Counted from the first letter of the stretch, positions 47,709 through 57,299 are shown. The stretch is DNA of 64,000 nt from Bremerella sp. JC817 (GCF_040718835.1 NZ_JBFEFG010000280.1:992001-1056000); one strand, 5' to 3'. Translations and numbers: made by a program. Notes: generated by a model not told the origin, from the letters alone.

Positions 47709-48662
47709 TTAGCTGAGAGCCGACTCGACGCTTGCCTTCATTTTGTCGAGACCTTCTTTGGCGACTTCCAACGCATCGCGCTTCCAGTACTCTGGGTTGA
47801 ACAGCTCCAGCGAGAACACCCCGCTAAAGCCATTACCGACCAGCGTCTGGATCATCGACTTCAGCGGAGCGACGCCATCGCCAGGGAAGACGCGGGCACT
47901 GTCGTTGATCTTTTCACGGGGTGGCTCGGCCGGGTAATCGTTCATGTGGAAGACCGGGATCACGTGACCACTGATCGCTTCCAGTCCGCTGAACGAAGAA
48001 CCGCCTTTGTAGATGTGATAGACGTCCGGCATCATGCAGGCACTCGGGTGATTCGCTTCGGTGACGACCATCGCGACTTCGCCCAGACGGTTCAGGTTCG
48101 TCGAGAAGCCCCACAGTTCGAGCTCGGGCACCACGCCGGCCGCGTCGCCGACTTGCAGCAGGGCGTTGTAGCGCTGGGCGACTTCCAGCAGATCGAGCTT
48201 GGGGCCATTGGTGGCACCAGCCGGAGGGGCCGCGATCCGCGTTCCACCGATGCTCGCCACCAGGTCCATGTCACGCTTGGCGGTCTCGAGGCCTGCCTTG
48301 CGCTTCTCGGGGTCGTCGACGATCCACTGGGCGAAGCCAATCGCGCTTTCGACCTTCAAGCCAAGGTCGGCGATCCGTTTGCCCAGGTCGTGCAGGCTCT
48401 TGCCGGAATCTTTGTAGTCCTGAATCTTCGAGATCCATGGCTCGATGCCGGTGTAGCCTGCCTTGGCGGCGATTTCGACCTCTTGTTCGATTGGCAGGTT
48501 CTGGCCGCGGATCGTGCTGGTGTTGAAGCAGTAGCGGAGCTTCGGAGTCGATTGGTCGGCGGCGGAAGCAGTCGTGTGGCCGATCAGCCCGGTGCCAAGT
48601 GTCGCGAACGCGGCTGCTCCGGACATAGAAAGTAGGTGTCGACGATCAATAAACGAGCTCAT
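47709..48662 (-). CDS. Tat-exported sugar phosphate isomerase/epimerase-like protein
   Basis: A 317-residue TIM-barrel protein with a Tat-type signal (DRRHLLSMSGAAAFATLGTG) and cleavage near TASAADQ. Barrel motifs are GYTGIEPWISKIQDY, FSLELFNPEYWKRD and AGVVPELELWG, with possible metal ligands Glu, Asp and His (MMPDVYHIYKGG, HMNDYP). A periplasmic location is typical of planctomycete members. The substrate is unknown. It is divergent from terC. Confidence 0.86.
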   Translation of the reverse strand: MSSFIDRRHLLSMSGAAAFATLGTGLIGHTTASAADQSTPKLRYCFNTSTIRGQNLPIEQEVEIAAKAGYTGIEPWISKIQDYKDSGKSLHDLGKRIADLGLKVESAIGFAQWIVDDPEKRKAGLETAKRDMDLVASIGGTRIAAPPAGATNGPKLDLLEVAQRYNALLQVGDAAGVVPELELWGFSTNLNRLGEVAMVVTEANHPSACMMPDVYHIYKGGSSFSGLEAISGHVIPVFHMNDYPAEPPREKINDSARVFPGDGVAPLKSMIQTLVGNGFSGVFSLELFNPEYWKRDALEVAKEGLDKMKASVESALS

Positions 48663-48876
48663 GGGCCGAAGTCCTCAGGTGGGAAGGAATATGCAGGTCG
48701 ATTCATTGTGCTTGCCTTCAGGGTGCCACGCAACGGCGGAAAGTGCCAATTTCTCTCGGGAAAACGGCATGGTTGACGAGTTGGCAGTGGGGTATGATGC
48801 GACTGACAATCAGGTATTGCCCGTCTGAGATTTCTGTCGGTTTTACGCCGCATTTGGATACCCAAAGAGTAGCACC

Positions 48877-49710
48877 ATGTTGGAAGCGTTGATTGCGGTC
48901 GTAGCCTTGGCGGCCATGGAAATCGTTCTTGGCATCGACAACATCGTGTTCATCGCGATCGTTTCGGCTCGGCTTCCGGAAGAACAACGTTCTGGGGCCC
49001 GCCGCTTGGGCCTACTGGCAGCTTTGGTTTCGCGCATTGTGCTGCTGTTCGGTATCTCGTGGATCATGAGCCTGGACGAGCCGTTCTTCTATTGGACGTC
49101 CGTGCTGGGCGATATCGAATACCTGCAGCATCACGAATCGATCAATGCGATCTCGGTCAAAGACCTGATCTTGCTGGTGGGTGGCTTGTTCCTGATCCGG
49201 CATAGTGTGATCGAAATTCACGAGAAGCTGGAAGGGGAAGAGCACGAAGATTCGCAGGAAGAGGTCAAGCACGCCACCTTTGGCCGCGTGATCTTCGAGA
49301 TCATGTTCCTCGATATGATCTTCTCGCTTGATTCGGTGATCACCGCCGTCGGGATGGTGCAAAGCGAAGTGACCGCCTTCGGCATGACCTTCTCCGGGGT
49401 TTGGCTGATGGTGATTGCGGTGCTGATCTCGGTCGGTGTGATGATGACCTTCGCCAATCCTATTTCCGAGTTCGTCGAGAAGCACCCAACCATCAAGATG
49501 CTGGCCCTCAGCTTCCTGATCTTGATCGGCGTGATGCTGGTGGCCGAAGGGGCTGGCACGCACTTCGATAAGGGGTATGTCTACTTCGCGATGGCGTTTG
49601 CCCTGGTGGTCGAGTTCCTCAACTTGCGGATGCGAAGTGTCAGCCGCAAGCCGGTCGAACTCCGCCAAAAGAAGGGGGCTAGCGAAGTGGGGCCTGCGGA
49701 GGGCTCTTAA
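48877..49710 (+). CDS. TerC family membrane protein
   Basis: A 277-residue protein. The TerC hallmarks are MEIVLGIDNIVFIAIVSARLP and MIFSLDSVITAVGM, each with a membrane-embedded Asp (GIDN, SLDS), plus about seven hydrophobic segments. TerC proteins export or balance metal ions such as manganese, and are linked to tellurite or oxidative stress. The C-terminal 20 residues (RKPVELRQKKGASEV) are charged. I searched the leader by eye for the yybP-ykoY riboswitch that often controls this family and did not recognise it. A hairpin follows the stop at 49801. Confidence 0.92.
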   Translation: MLEALIAVVALAAMEIVLGIDNIVFIAIVSARLPEEQRSGARRLGLLAALVSRIVLLFGISWIMSLDEPFFYWTSVLGDIEYLQHHESINAISVKDLILLVGGLFLIRHSVIEIHEKLEGEEHEDSQEEVKHATFGRVIFEIMFLDMIFSLDSVITAVGMVQSEVTAFGMTFSGVWLMVIAVLISVGVMMTFANPISEFVEKHPTIKMLALSFLILIGVMLVAEGAGTHFDKGYVYFAMAFALVVEFLNLRMRSVSRKPVELRQKKGASEVGPAEGS

Positions 49711-49800
49711 TCGGACCTTCTACCCTGGATTTGGGGGTAATTTAAGGTCTCGCTCTGGCAAATCCACTTGGCCCTGGCCAAGCCGTTGCGGTAGAATGGA

Positions 49801-49836
49801 GGGAGCACGAAATTTCGTGTTCCCGCCTATTTTTTA
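49801..49836 (+). terminator. Likely terminator of terC
   Basis: GGGAGCACGAA (49801-49811) pairs with TTCGTGTTCCC (49814-49824), then 5 bases and six T residues (49830-49835). The hairpin loop is short (2-6 bases depending on pairing). A TTGGCC/TAGAAT pair (49768-49797) just before it could be a promoter for the next gene, which would conflict with termination. Confidence 0.55.
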
Positions 49837-49864
49837 CCCCCACCTACCAGCAGCGTACGAATCT

Positions 49865-52630
49865 ATGCGAATTATCGCGTTGTCACTGGTCGCTTCGGCG
49901 ACGATGTGCCTGCCTGCCATCGCATTGGCCGAGACCAACTTCCCCCCTGAGCATGTCGAGTTCTTCGAGAAGTCGGTGCGCCCAGTGTTCATGAAGCATT
50001 GCGTCAGTTGCCACGGCCCCGAAAAGCAAGAGGCTGGCCTCCGACTCGATGCGCGCTCGGCGATCCTCAAAGGTTCCGACTCCGGCAAGGTGGTGGTAGA
50101 AGGCAAGCCAGACGACAGTGGTCTGGTGCAAGCCATCCGTTACGAAACCTACGAGATGCCGCCTGCTGCCCAGATGCCTGCCGAAGAAATCGCGGCGGTG
50201 GAAAAGTGGGTGAAGCTGGGGATGCCTTGGCCTGAAGAAGACGAGGCCCTGCAGCCGATGTCGTTCGACGATCGGTTGATCAACGACAAGCAGCATCATT
50301 GGTCGTTCCAGCCAATCCAAGATCCAGCCGCTCCGGAAGTCTCGGGCGATTGGGCTCACAACGAGATCGACCGCTTCGTGCAGAAGCGCCTGGCGGAAGC
50401 CGACCTGGCACCTTCCAAGATGGCCAGCCGTCCGACGTTGATCCGCCGTGCATCTTTCGACCTGACCGGCCTTCCGCCGACCCAGGCCGAAGTCGATGCG
50501 TTTGTGAACGACGAAAGCCCGGATGCCTTCGCCAAGGTGATTGATCGCTTGCTCGCTTCGCCGCAGTACGGTGTGAAGTGGGGACGCAACTGGCTGGACG
50601 TCGCCCGTTACTCCGATACCCGGGGTTACTTGAACGACGGCCAGGATCGCCGCTTCCCGTATGCCCACGCCTACCGCGACTATGTGATCGACTCGTTCAA
50701 TCTTGATACGCCTTACGACGAATTCCTGAAGGAGCAGTTGGCTGCCGATTACTTCGCCGAAGAAGGGGACCGCCGCCTGGCAGGGCTCGGGCTGATTCGT
50801 ATCGGTCGCCAGTTCCTCAAGCATCAAGACACCATCGACGACCGCATCGACGTCGTCACGCGTGGCGTGCTCGGTCTGACGGTCAGTTGTGCCCGTTGCC
50901 ACGACCACAAGTACGACGCGATCAGCATGGCCGATTATTACGGCATGTATGGCATCTTCGATCAGATCAACGAAACGATGCCGCTGGTCGGTCCGATCGA
51001 CGCCCATCCGCAGTATCCAGAGTTCAAGCAGAAGCTGGACGAACTGCAGAAGGAACTCGACGAGCACAACACCAAGGTCGAGACCGCCGTCCGGACCGAA
51101 TCGACGACCAACTTCTTCGACTTCGTCGTTCGCGCCGTCTCGAAGAAGCAAGATGTCGAGATCGCCAAGTACGAGCAAAACGAACTCGATCAGAAGAGCG
51201 TGCGTCCGCACCTGGTGAACAAATGGAAGCAGTTTGCCGACCGCCTCTGGAAGCCAGAAGATCCGATCTGGGGGCCGCTGTGGAAGGCCCGCGACATGGG
51301 CGAAGAAGCGTATGCCGAGCAGCACGAAGCGCTGCTGGGTGAATGGACCGGCGAAGGAAGCAAGCTGAACGAAGCGATCCGCACCGCCCTGGCCGAGAAG
51401 CGTCCTGCGACGCTGCCAGCCCTGGTCGATACCTACGACGAACTGCTCAAGCCGCTGGGGCAAGCCTATCGCGAAGCTGGCTACAACAAAGATGCCGTCA
51501 AGCCGGAAGGCCCGACCGCCGAGATCGCCAAGTCGCTGCTGGGTCGGTTCTCGCCGATCGTGCTCGACGACAACGACGTTCGCCGGGCCGCCTATACCAG
51601 CGAGAACAACCACAAGAAGAAGCTGGAAGGCAAGATCCGCGGTCACGAGATCGACGCCGCCGGTTCCCCTCCACGAGCGATGGCGGTCGCCGAACGTGAG
51701 AACGTCAGCGATCCAGTCATCTATCTGCGCGGCGACCCAGGTCGACGTGGCGACAAGGTGAAGCGTCAGTTCGTTCGCGTGCTGGACGAATCGGAACCGC
51801 AGATTTACACCAACGGCAGTGGTCGTTTGGAATTGGCCGAAGACCTGGTCTCGGCCGACAACCCACTCACCTCGCGCGTCATCGCGAACCGAGTCTGGAT
51901 GGGGCACTTCGATCAGCCGCTGGTGCTGACCCCTGGCGACTTTGGTGTTCGCAGCGATCCGCCTGCCAACCCACAGTTGCTGGACCACCTGGCCAGCTAC
52001 TTGCAGAAGAACGATTGGTCACTGAAGAAGCTGCACAAGCACATCATGCTGTCGGCAACCTATCAGCAGTCAAGCGAAGACCGTCAGGATGCCCGGGCCA
52101 AAGATCCCGAGAACCGTTTGAACTGGAAGATGAACCGACGCCGGTTGACCTTCGAGGAAATGCGAGACGGCATGCTGTCGGTCAGTGGCAAGCTCGACGA
52201 GTCGCTCGGCGGCCGCGCGGTGAAGATCCTCGACGATCCGTTCCCGCCACGTCGCACGGTTTACGGGTTTGTCGATCGCCAGGACCTGCCGAACTTGTAC
52301 CGGGCCTTCGACTATCCGAGCCCCGATGCCACCAGCCCGGAACGATCCAAGACGAGCGTTCCGCAGCAGGCGTTGTACTTGCTCAACAGTGCGTTCGTTC
52401 AGCGTCAGGCCGCAGCGTTGGCCAAAGACCTCGAAAAGAACGACCAGCTTGATAACCAGAAGAAGCTAGACCAGCTTTTCCATGCGGTGCTGCAGCGCGG
52501 ACCGCGACCCGATGAAAACGAGTTGTTCCTGGCCTATGCCGAGAAAGCTCAGAACAATGGAGACTGGACCGCTTGGGACAACATTGCCCAGGTCTTGCTG
52601 GTTTCCAACGAGTTCATGTTTGTCGATTAA
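49865..52630 (+). CDS. Planctomycete cytochrome-type protein with DUF1549 and DUF1553
   Basis: A 921-residue protein with a signal peptide (MRIIALSLVASATMCLPAIALA). Order: PSCyt1-type domain with heme-binding CVSCHG (about 43-48), DUF1549 (about 150-360, FVQKRLAEADLAPS..FDLTGLPPT), a linker with CARCHDH, and DUF1553 in the C-terminal third (SRVIANRVWMGHFDQPLV..PQQALYLLNSAFV). The frame extends to 49577, but only the ATG at 49865 gives a signal peptide. DUF1501 follows 84 bases later; the two are the standard planctomycete pair. The function is unknown, but an exported electron-transfer or polysaccharide-related role is often suggested. Confidence 0.95.
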   Translation: MRIIALSLVASATMCLPAIALAETNFPPEHVEFFEKSVRPVFMKHCVSCHGPEKQEAGLRLDARSAILKGSDSGKVVVEGKPDDSGLVQAIRYETYEMPPAAQMPAEEIAAVEKWVKLGMPWPEEDEALQPMSFDDRLINDKQHHWSFQPIQDPAAPEVSGDWAHNEIDRFVQKRLAEADLAPSKMASRPTLIRRASFDLTGLPPTQAEVDAFVNDESPDAFAKVIDRLLASPQYGVKWGRNWLDVARYSDTRGYLNDGQDRRFPYAHAYRDYVIDSFNLDTPYDEFLKEQLAADYFAEEGDRRLAGLGLIRIGRQFLKHQDTIDDRIDVVTRGVLGLTVSCARCHDHKYDAISMADYYGMYGIFDQINETMPLVGPIDAHPQYPEFKQKLDELQKELDEHNTKVETAVRTESTTNFFDFVVRAVSKKQDVEIAKYEQNELDQKSVRPHLVNKWKQFADRLWKPEDPIWGPLWKARDMGEEAYAEQHEALLGEWTGEGSKLNEAIRTALAEKRPATLPALVDTYDELLKPLGQAYREAGYNKDAVKPEGPTAEIAKSLLGRFSPIVLDDNDVRRAAYTSENNHKKKLEGKIRGHEIDAAGSPPRAMAVAERENVSDPVIYLRGDPGRRGDKVKRQFVRVLDESEPQIYTNGSGRLELAEDLVSADNPLTSRVIANRVWMGHFDQPLVLTPGDFGVRSDPPANPQLLDHLASYLQKNDWSLKKLHKHIMLSATYQQSSEDRQDARAKDPENRLNWKMNRRRLTFEEMRDGMLSVSGKLDESLGGRAVKILDDPFPPRRTVYGFVDRQDLPNLYRAFDYPSPDATSPERSKTSVPQQALYLLNSAFVQRQAAALAKDLEKNDQLDNQKKLDQLFHAVLQRGPRPDENELFLAYAEKAQNNGDWTAWDNIAQVLLVSNEFMFVD

Positions 52631-52714
52631 CGTTCGCCGCGACGAAGGGTGCTCCTGCTGGCACCCATGCACCTTGTCAGCAGGCGACACCGCAATTGAA
52701 ATCGAAAGATCACT

Positions 52715-54184
52715 ATGAACAGCCAATACTCACATCATCCAGAAGCTTGCCACAATCGTCGCGATTTTCTGACGCGGATGGGAACCGGTCTCGGAATGAT
52801 GGGACTGGCCGGTATGCTCGGTGATGAAAAGCTGCTGGCAGCCGATGCCGAGTCCGCCGCTCAGGCCAGCTCGTATGGCAATCCACTGGCTCCCAAGTCG
52901 CCTCACTTCCCAGCCAAGGCGAAGCATGTCATCCACTTGTTCATGACCGGTGGTCCTTCGCACGTCGATACCTTCGACCCGAAGCCGCTGTTGACCAAGT
53001 ACCACGGCCAGCCACTGCCAGGTGGCGAGAACCTCCGTACTGAACGCAAGACGGGTGCCGCGTTCGCTTCGCCGTTCAAGTTTCAGAAGTATGGCCAAAG
53101 CGGGATCGAAGTCAGCGAGCTGTTCCATCACACGGCTCAGCATATCGACGACATCGCCGTCATCCGTTCGATGCAGGCCGAAGTTCCCAACCACGAACCA
53201 TCGCTCGGTTTGATGAACTGCGGTGCCTCGGTGGCGGTTCGTCCTGCCTTCGGTAGCTGGCTGACCTATGGCATGGGTACGGTCAATCAGAACCTGCCTG
53301 GCTACGTGGTCATGTGCCCACACGGCTATCCGACCAAGCAAACCCAGAACTGGCAGTCGGCCTTTCTGCCGGGTGTCTATCAGGGGACCTACGTCGATAC
53401 GCGTTACACTGAAGTCGAAAAGCTGATCGAAAACGTCAAGAACTCGCATCTGCCGCTCGACCAGCAGCGCGAACAGGTCGACCTGCTGCAGAAGATGAAC
53501 TCGATGCATCGTCAGCAGCGAGGTTTCGACCCGGCCCTCGATGCCCGCGTGCAATCGTTCGAGCTGGCCTATCGTATGCAGATGGAAGCGACCGACGCGT
53601 TCGACGTGACCAAGGAACCGAAGAACGTCCTGGAAGCGTACGGCGATGGCATCCAGGCCCGCCAGATCCTGATCGCTCGTCGCCTGGTCGAACGGGGCGT
53701 CCGCTTTGTCCAGGTCTTCCACGATCAAGGGCAGCCATGGGACAGCCACGACGACCTCGAGAAGTCTCACCGCCGCCTGGCAGGTCAGTGCGACAAGGCG
53801 ATCGGGGCACTGATTGCCGACCTCAAGCGACTTGGCCTGTTCGAGGAAACGTTGATCCTGTGGGGTGGCGAGTTCGGTCGTACGCCGACCGTCGAACTGC
53901 CGAAGCCAGGCTCGAACGCCGGCAAGATCAACGGCCGCGACCACAATCACTACGGCTTCACCTGCTGGCTGGCAGGGGGCGGTATCAAGGGTGGCCAGGT
54001 CTATGGATCGACCGACGAAACCGGCTTCAAAGCAGCCGAGAACCCAGTCCATGTCCACGACCTGCACGCGACCATGCTGCACGCGTTGGGCTTCGATCAC
54101 AAGAAGCTGACGTACCGCTATGCTGGCCGCGACTATCGTTTGACCGACGTTCATGGCAACGTCGTCCACGAGCTGTTGGCTTAA
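52715..54184 (+). CDS. DUF1501 family exported protein
   Basis: A 489-residue protein with a twin-arginine-type signal (NRRDFLTRMGTGLGMMGLAGML). The domain shows VIHLFMTGGPSHVDTFDPKP and the RGVRFVQVFHDQGQPWDSHDDL, EETLILWGGEFGRTP, GRDHNHYGFTCWLAGGGIKGG and HATMLHALGF blocks. These carry the Asp/His residues that align with alkaline-phosphatase metal ligands. It is directly downstream of the DUF1549/DUF1553 gene and resembles the partial gene at 1-924, so at least two copies occur here. Confidence 0.95.
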   Translation: MNSQYSHHPEACHNRRDFLTRMGTGLGMMGLAGMLGDEKLLAADAESAAQASSYGNPLAPKSPHFPAKAKHVIHLFMTGGPSHVDTFDPKPLLTKYHGQPLPGGENLRTERKTGAAFASPFKFQKYGQSGIEVSELFHHTAQHIDDIAVIRSMQAEVPNHEPSLGLMNCGASVAVRPAFGSWLTYGMGTVNQNLPGYVVMCPHGYPTKQTQNWQSAFLPGVYQGTYVDTRYTEVEKLIENVKNSHLPLDQQREQVDLLQKMNSMHRQQRGFDPALDARVQSFELAYRMQMEATDAFDVTKEPKNVLEAYGDGIQARQILIARRLVERGVRFVQVFHDQGQPWDSHDDLEKSHRRLAGQCDKAIGALIADLKRLGLFEETLILWGGEFGRTPTVELPKPGSNAGKINGRDHNHYGFTCWLAGGGIKGGQVYGSTDETGFKAAENPVHVHDLHATMLHALGFDHKKLTYRYAGRDYRLTDVHGNVVHELLA

Positions 54185-54317
54185 TCGCGAATCGGCTTTC
54201 CGGCACTGCCATGCTCTTGAAAGGCAGTGCCGAGCCAACCGGTCGCGAACCGATTGCCGTGCGGCGTGTCTTGTCGGGGATTGTCACTTTCCCGGTTCTT
54301 ACCAAGGCCCCTAAGTC

Positions 54318-54590
54318 ATGGCACGATGCGAACTCTGCGGCGCCGAGGCGTTCAACGACCATCATCTAATCCCGCGGCATTGCCATCGCAAGTCGTGGTT
54401 TAAAAGCCGTTTCAGCAAAACGCAGATGCAGCAGACGATCGATGTCTGCGCGATGTGCCACCAGATGATCCATCACCTGATTCCGGACGAGAAAGAATTG
54501 GGTCGCCAGTACAACACCATCGAGACGTTGTCGGCTCATCCAGAGATGGAGAACTATCTTACCTGGAAGCGGAAGCGAGTCCGCTGTTAG
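54318..54590 (+). CDS. Small HNH-endonuclease-like protein
   Basis: A 90-residue protein. CELCGAEAFNDHHLIPRHCH gives CxxC plus the HH of an HNH motif, and CAMCHQMIHHLIPDEKEL gives the second CxxC and the metal-binding His. The arrangement is that of a compact HNH domain. The catalytic histidine (HHLIPR) is present. No restriction or phage gene is adjacent, so its role is open: a small nuclease, or an inactive relative. Confidence 0.78.
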   Translation: MARCELCGAEAFNDHHLIPRHCHRKSWFKSRFSKTQMQQTIDVCAMCHQMIHHLIPDEKELGRQYNTIETLSAHPEMENYLTWKRKRVRC

Positions 54591-54628
54591 AGGCTGCGAT
54601 TTGCAGCGAGTGTTTCTTTCTCGAAGCA

Positions 54629-54660
54629 ACCACCAAGGACGCAGAGGGCACTAAGGGGGA
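54629..54660. repeat. Repeat-like intergenic motif
   Basis: The stretch ACCACCAAGGACGCAGAGGGC (54629-54649) with CACTAAGGGGGA after it resembles a purine-rich intergenic repeat (variants of ACCACAGAGGACACAGAGG) seen repeatedly in planctomycete and other genomes. Only one copy is in this window. The rest of the 54591-54811 gap holds no gene that I can support. Confidence 0.4.
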
Positions 54661-54811
54661 GACAGCCGTGTGGCTGGCGAGGATCAAACCGATCTGCCTG
54701 ATCCATCGCTCGACACAAGACCGCCGGATACGCTCTGCGTTCTGGGAGACTGTTCCGGGAAAAAGGGTTCCACACCGCGCCCGCCTAAGCGGCAGCTAAC
54801 AGGGCGACGGG

Positions 54812-55972
54812 CTACGGTGTAGAGTCCTTTTCTGCTTCCTTCAAATTCGGGGCTTCCACGTCGGGAAACATCTCGGCCAGTAGTTCGGCCAGCTTCTCGC
54901 CGCGGGCTTCGGTATCCAAGACAATGCCATTGCGATCGACCAGGATCATCTGTGGGATCGCGTTGATGCCGTAGTAGACGGCGTTCTCGTCTCGGAAACC
55001 TTTGTAGTCGTCTCCTTCGGCGTTGCAGACGACAATCCAAGGGATCTCGCGCTGCGACACGAAAGTTTCGACGATCGATTTCGTATCATCCAGGCTGATG
55101 CCGACCACCTCGAACCCGTGCGGGTGATAGGCGGCGTACAGCTTCTTCAGGTTCGGGAACTCGCCGATGCATGGGCCACACCAGGTCGCCCAGAAGTCGA
55201 CCAGGACCACTTTGCCTTTCAGCGAGGCGAAGTCGAGGTCTTGGCCATCCAGCCTCTTGCCCACCACGCGGATCGGATTGCCGACCAGGTTGATGCGACG
55301 CGAGAAGCCTTTCAGCTCTTCGGCGATGGCCTGGGCCTTTTCGTCGGACGATTCGGCGAAGTGCGAAGCGAGGCCATCGGCAATCTTGGAGGCGACCGCG
55401 TTGTCGGACACCATGCTCAAGTTCTTGGCCAGCGTCGTTGCCAGTCGCGTCGACAAAGGTCCGACCGGCATCGCTTCGATCTCTTGCTGCTTCTGCTGCA
55501 TCAATTCGGTACGGGCTTCGGCGTCCAGCGAGCGAGCCAGCAGCAGTTCCAAAGTCAGTTGACCATCGATTGCTTCGGTCTTTACGGCCAGGTCTTCGTG
55601 TTGAGCGTATTTCTGCAGGTCTTCCTTCAGCAGGTCGACGCTGTCCTCCTCGCCCAGGTTGGCGAGCGTCAGGCGAAGCGAGAACCGCATCCAGACCATC
55701 TTCTTTTTCAGCTCGGCATCGGAAGGCATCTCCCAGACGACATCCATCATCTGGATACCCTTGAGCAGACGCTCGTTGACCGGCAGCGGATTGGATTGAT
55801 CTCGCATGAAAGCGTCGGTCTGCTTCCAGCCTTCTTCGGCGTTGGCTGGGGCAAACGTGGTTTCCGCGGGCTGGGTCGCCGGGTCGGTAGCTTTCGCGTC
55901 GTCAGCATTCGCCGGAGCAAGCGCCGCGAGGGAAAGAACCAATGCGACCGAAACCTTCCACCAATCTTTCAT
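54812..55972 (-). CDS. TlpA-like thioredoxin with helical N-terminal domain, paralog 1
   Basis: A 386-residue secreted protein. Signal peptide MKDWWKVSVALVLSLAALAPANA, a helical acidic domain (about 45-220), then a thioredoxin-fold domain. LVDFWATWCGPCIGEFPNLKK has the redox CxxC (Cys265/268), and NAIPQMILVD has the cis-Pro. GAGGAG precedes the chosen ATG; the longer frame to 56029 lacks a signal peptide. It probably reduces or exchanges disulfides outside the cytoplasm. It is one of three tandem relatives; the sequence between the domains differs from the other two. Confidence 0.88.
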   Translation of the reverse strand: MKDWWKVSVALVLSLAALAPANADDAKATDPATQPAETTFAPANAEEGWKQTDAFMRDQSNPLPVNERLLKGIQMMDVVWEMPSDAELKKKMVWMRFSLRLTLANLGEEDSVDLLKEDLQKYAQHEDLAVKTEAIDGQLTLELLLARSLDAEARTELMQQKQQEIEAMPVGPLSTRLATTLAKNLSMVSDNAVASKIADGLASHFAESSDEKAQAIAEELKGFSRRINLVGNPIRVVGKRLDGQDLDFASLKGKVVLVDFWATWCGPCIGEFPNLKKLYAAYHPHGFEVVGISLDDTKSIVETFVSQREIPWIVVCNAEGDDYKGFRDENAVYYGINAIPQMILVDRNGIVLDTEARGEKLAELLAEMFPDVEAPNLKEAEKDSTP

Positions 55973-56054
55973 CCACCTCTCCTCAGTTCCTAGCACTGTG
56001 TGATGGTTCCCCAATGAGTGGAAATCCATGCCTGCGGTTCTATTCTAGACCACG

Positions 56055-56084
56055 AAAAAAGGCTGCCTATTTTCATATGCAGCC
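56055..56084 (-). terminator. Terminator of the second TlpA-like gene
   Basis: GGCTGC (56061-56066) pairs with GCAGCC (56079-56084), and the A run 56055-56060 is a U tract on the minus strand. Confidence 0.72.
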
Positions 56085-56165
56085 ATCGTGGTTATTAAAT
56101 TGTTGCACGCCGGGTGGTTGTGCCGGTCCCTGATTGCCACGACCAAACGTCGGCATCGGAAGCAC

Positions 56166-57299
56166 TTAAGGTGTTTCGTCGGCGGGCTTTTCGGCAGGTA
56201 CTTCCACGTCAGGAAAGACCTCTTTCAGCAGCTTCGTCAGCCGCCGCCCGCGAGCAGAAAGCGCAATCGCCTTGCCATCTTTCCCCAGCAGAAACATCGC
56301 AGGAATGCCGCGCACACCGTAGCGCATCGCGTTGGGATTGAACCAGCCAGGCGTTCCTTCGGGCGGGGCATCCCAGACGAAGGTCCATGGCAACTCGCGT
56401 TCTTTCAGGAACTGCGTGACCGGCTCTTGGGTGTCGTCGAGACTGATGCTGACGATCTCGAGCCCGTGCGGATGATAGATCTCGTACAGACGTTTCAACT
56501 CGGGGAACTCGCGGATGCAAGGACCACACCAGGTCGCCCAGAAGTCGATCAGCACGATCTTGCCTTGCAGGTCTTGGGCGACATCGAGTGGGGTGCCATC
56601 GAGCCGCGTCGCTTTGATTTCGATCGGTGTGTCGACCAAGGCCAGTTGATTAGCCATCCCTGCTAGAAACTGCGAGTAGGTCGCCAGCGGTTTCGTTTGG
56701 ATGCCGGCAAAGTGCTGGGCGATCTTCGAGGCCAGCTTGCCGGCAACGACCGGGCCATGCACACCATGCACGCTATCGATCAGCAGGAACGCAAGGTCGC
56801 CGGTGGCGGTCGACGGAGGGTTCTCGAGGACGCAGGCCTCTGCCTGATCGAAGTAGAGTTGCTTCTCGCGATTGGGCAGCGTGATGATCTCTTGCAGTTG
56901 ATATTCCAGTAGTGAGCAACGGGCGGCGATCGCGACTTGCGGAACCTTACTGTGGCTTTTCTGTTCCAGGAAGTTCTTCGCGTCGAAACGGGCTCCCTGG
57001 TTGCCAGCCGCGCCGGCCTGATAGAGATAGCGGGCCTTCGTTTTCATCGCCTTGGTCTCTTCTTCCGGGCTCGGTTGAAGATCCCAGACCTGATCGATCA
57101 GTTTGGCCGCTTCCAACAGATCGTCGCTGGTGCGTGGCTGGGCTGCCTCGCGAGCCTTGATCAACACGGCTTCGACGGGGGAAGGTTCTTCGGCGGCGGG
57201 CTGGTCGGCTGCAGGTTCGGCCGACAAGCTGACGGACGAAAATGCGATGATCCAACCGGTCAGCAAGACTCGGAGCAGGGGAGAGAGGCCGAACATCAT
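56166..57299 (-). CDS. TlpA-like thioredoxin with helical N-terminal domain, paralog 2
   Basis: A 377-residue protein: signal peptide MMFGLSPLLRVLLTGWIIAFSSVSLSAEP, a helical domain (about 40-215) with two extra cysteines (about residues 128 and 156), then the thioredoxin domain. VLIDFWATWCGPCIREFPELKRLY holds Cys258/261, and GIPAMFLLGKDG holds the cis-Pro. A terminator separates it from the third paralog. Substrates are unknown; extracytoplasmic disulfide or heme-related reduction is inferred from the fold. Confidence 0.88.
   Translation of the reverse strand: MMFGLSPLLRVLLTGWIIAFSSVSLSAEPAADQPAAEEPSPVEAVLIKAREAAQPRTSDDLLEAAKLIDQVWDLQPSPEEETKAMKTKARYLYQAGAAGNQGARFDAKNFLEQKSHSKVPQVAIAARCSLLEYQLQEIITLPNREKQLYFDQAEACVLENPPSTATGDLAFLLIDSVHGVHGPVVAGKLASKIAQHFAGIQTKPLATYSQFLAGMANQLALVDTPIEIKATRLDGTPLDVAQDLQGKIVLIDFWATWCGPCIREFPELKRLYEIYHPHGLEIVSISLDDTQEPVTQFLKERELPWTFVWDAPPEGTPGWFNPNAMRYGVRGIPAMFLLGKDGKAIALSARGRRLTKLLKEVFPDVEVPAEKPADETP

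Noticed and set aside
48663..48876. yybP-ykoY-type manganese riboswitch before terC
   Set aside because: Expected by family association, but the conserved loop sequences could not be recognised in the leader.
49883..51988. 701-codon open frame antisense to the DUF1549/DUF1553 gene
   Set aside because: Shadow of a GC-rich gene; product is rich in Val/Asp/Gln with no domain, and the plus-strand protein is a clear family member.
52730..54238. 502-codon frame antisense to the second DUF1501 gene
   Set aside because: No ribosome site or protein-like composition; the DUF1501 motifs lie on the plus strand.
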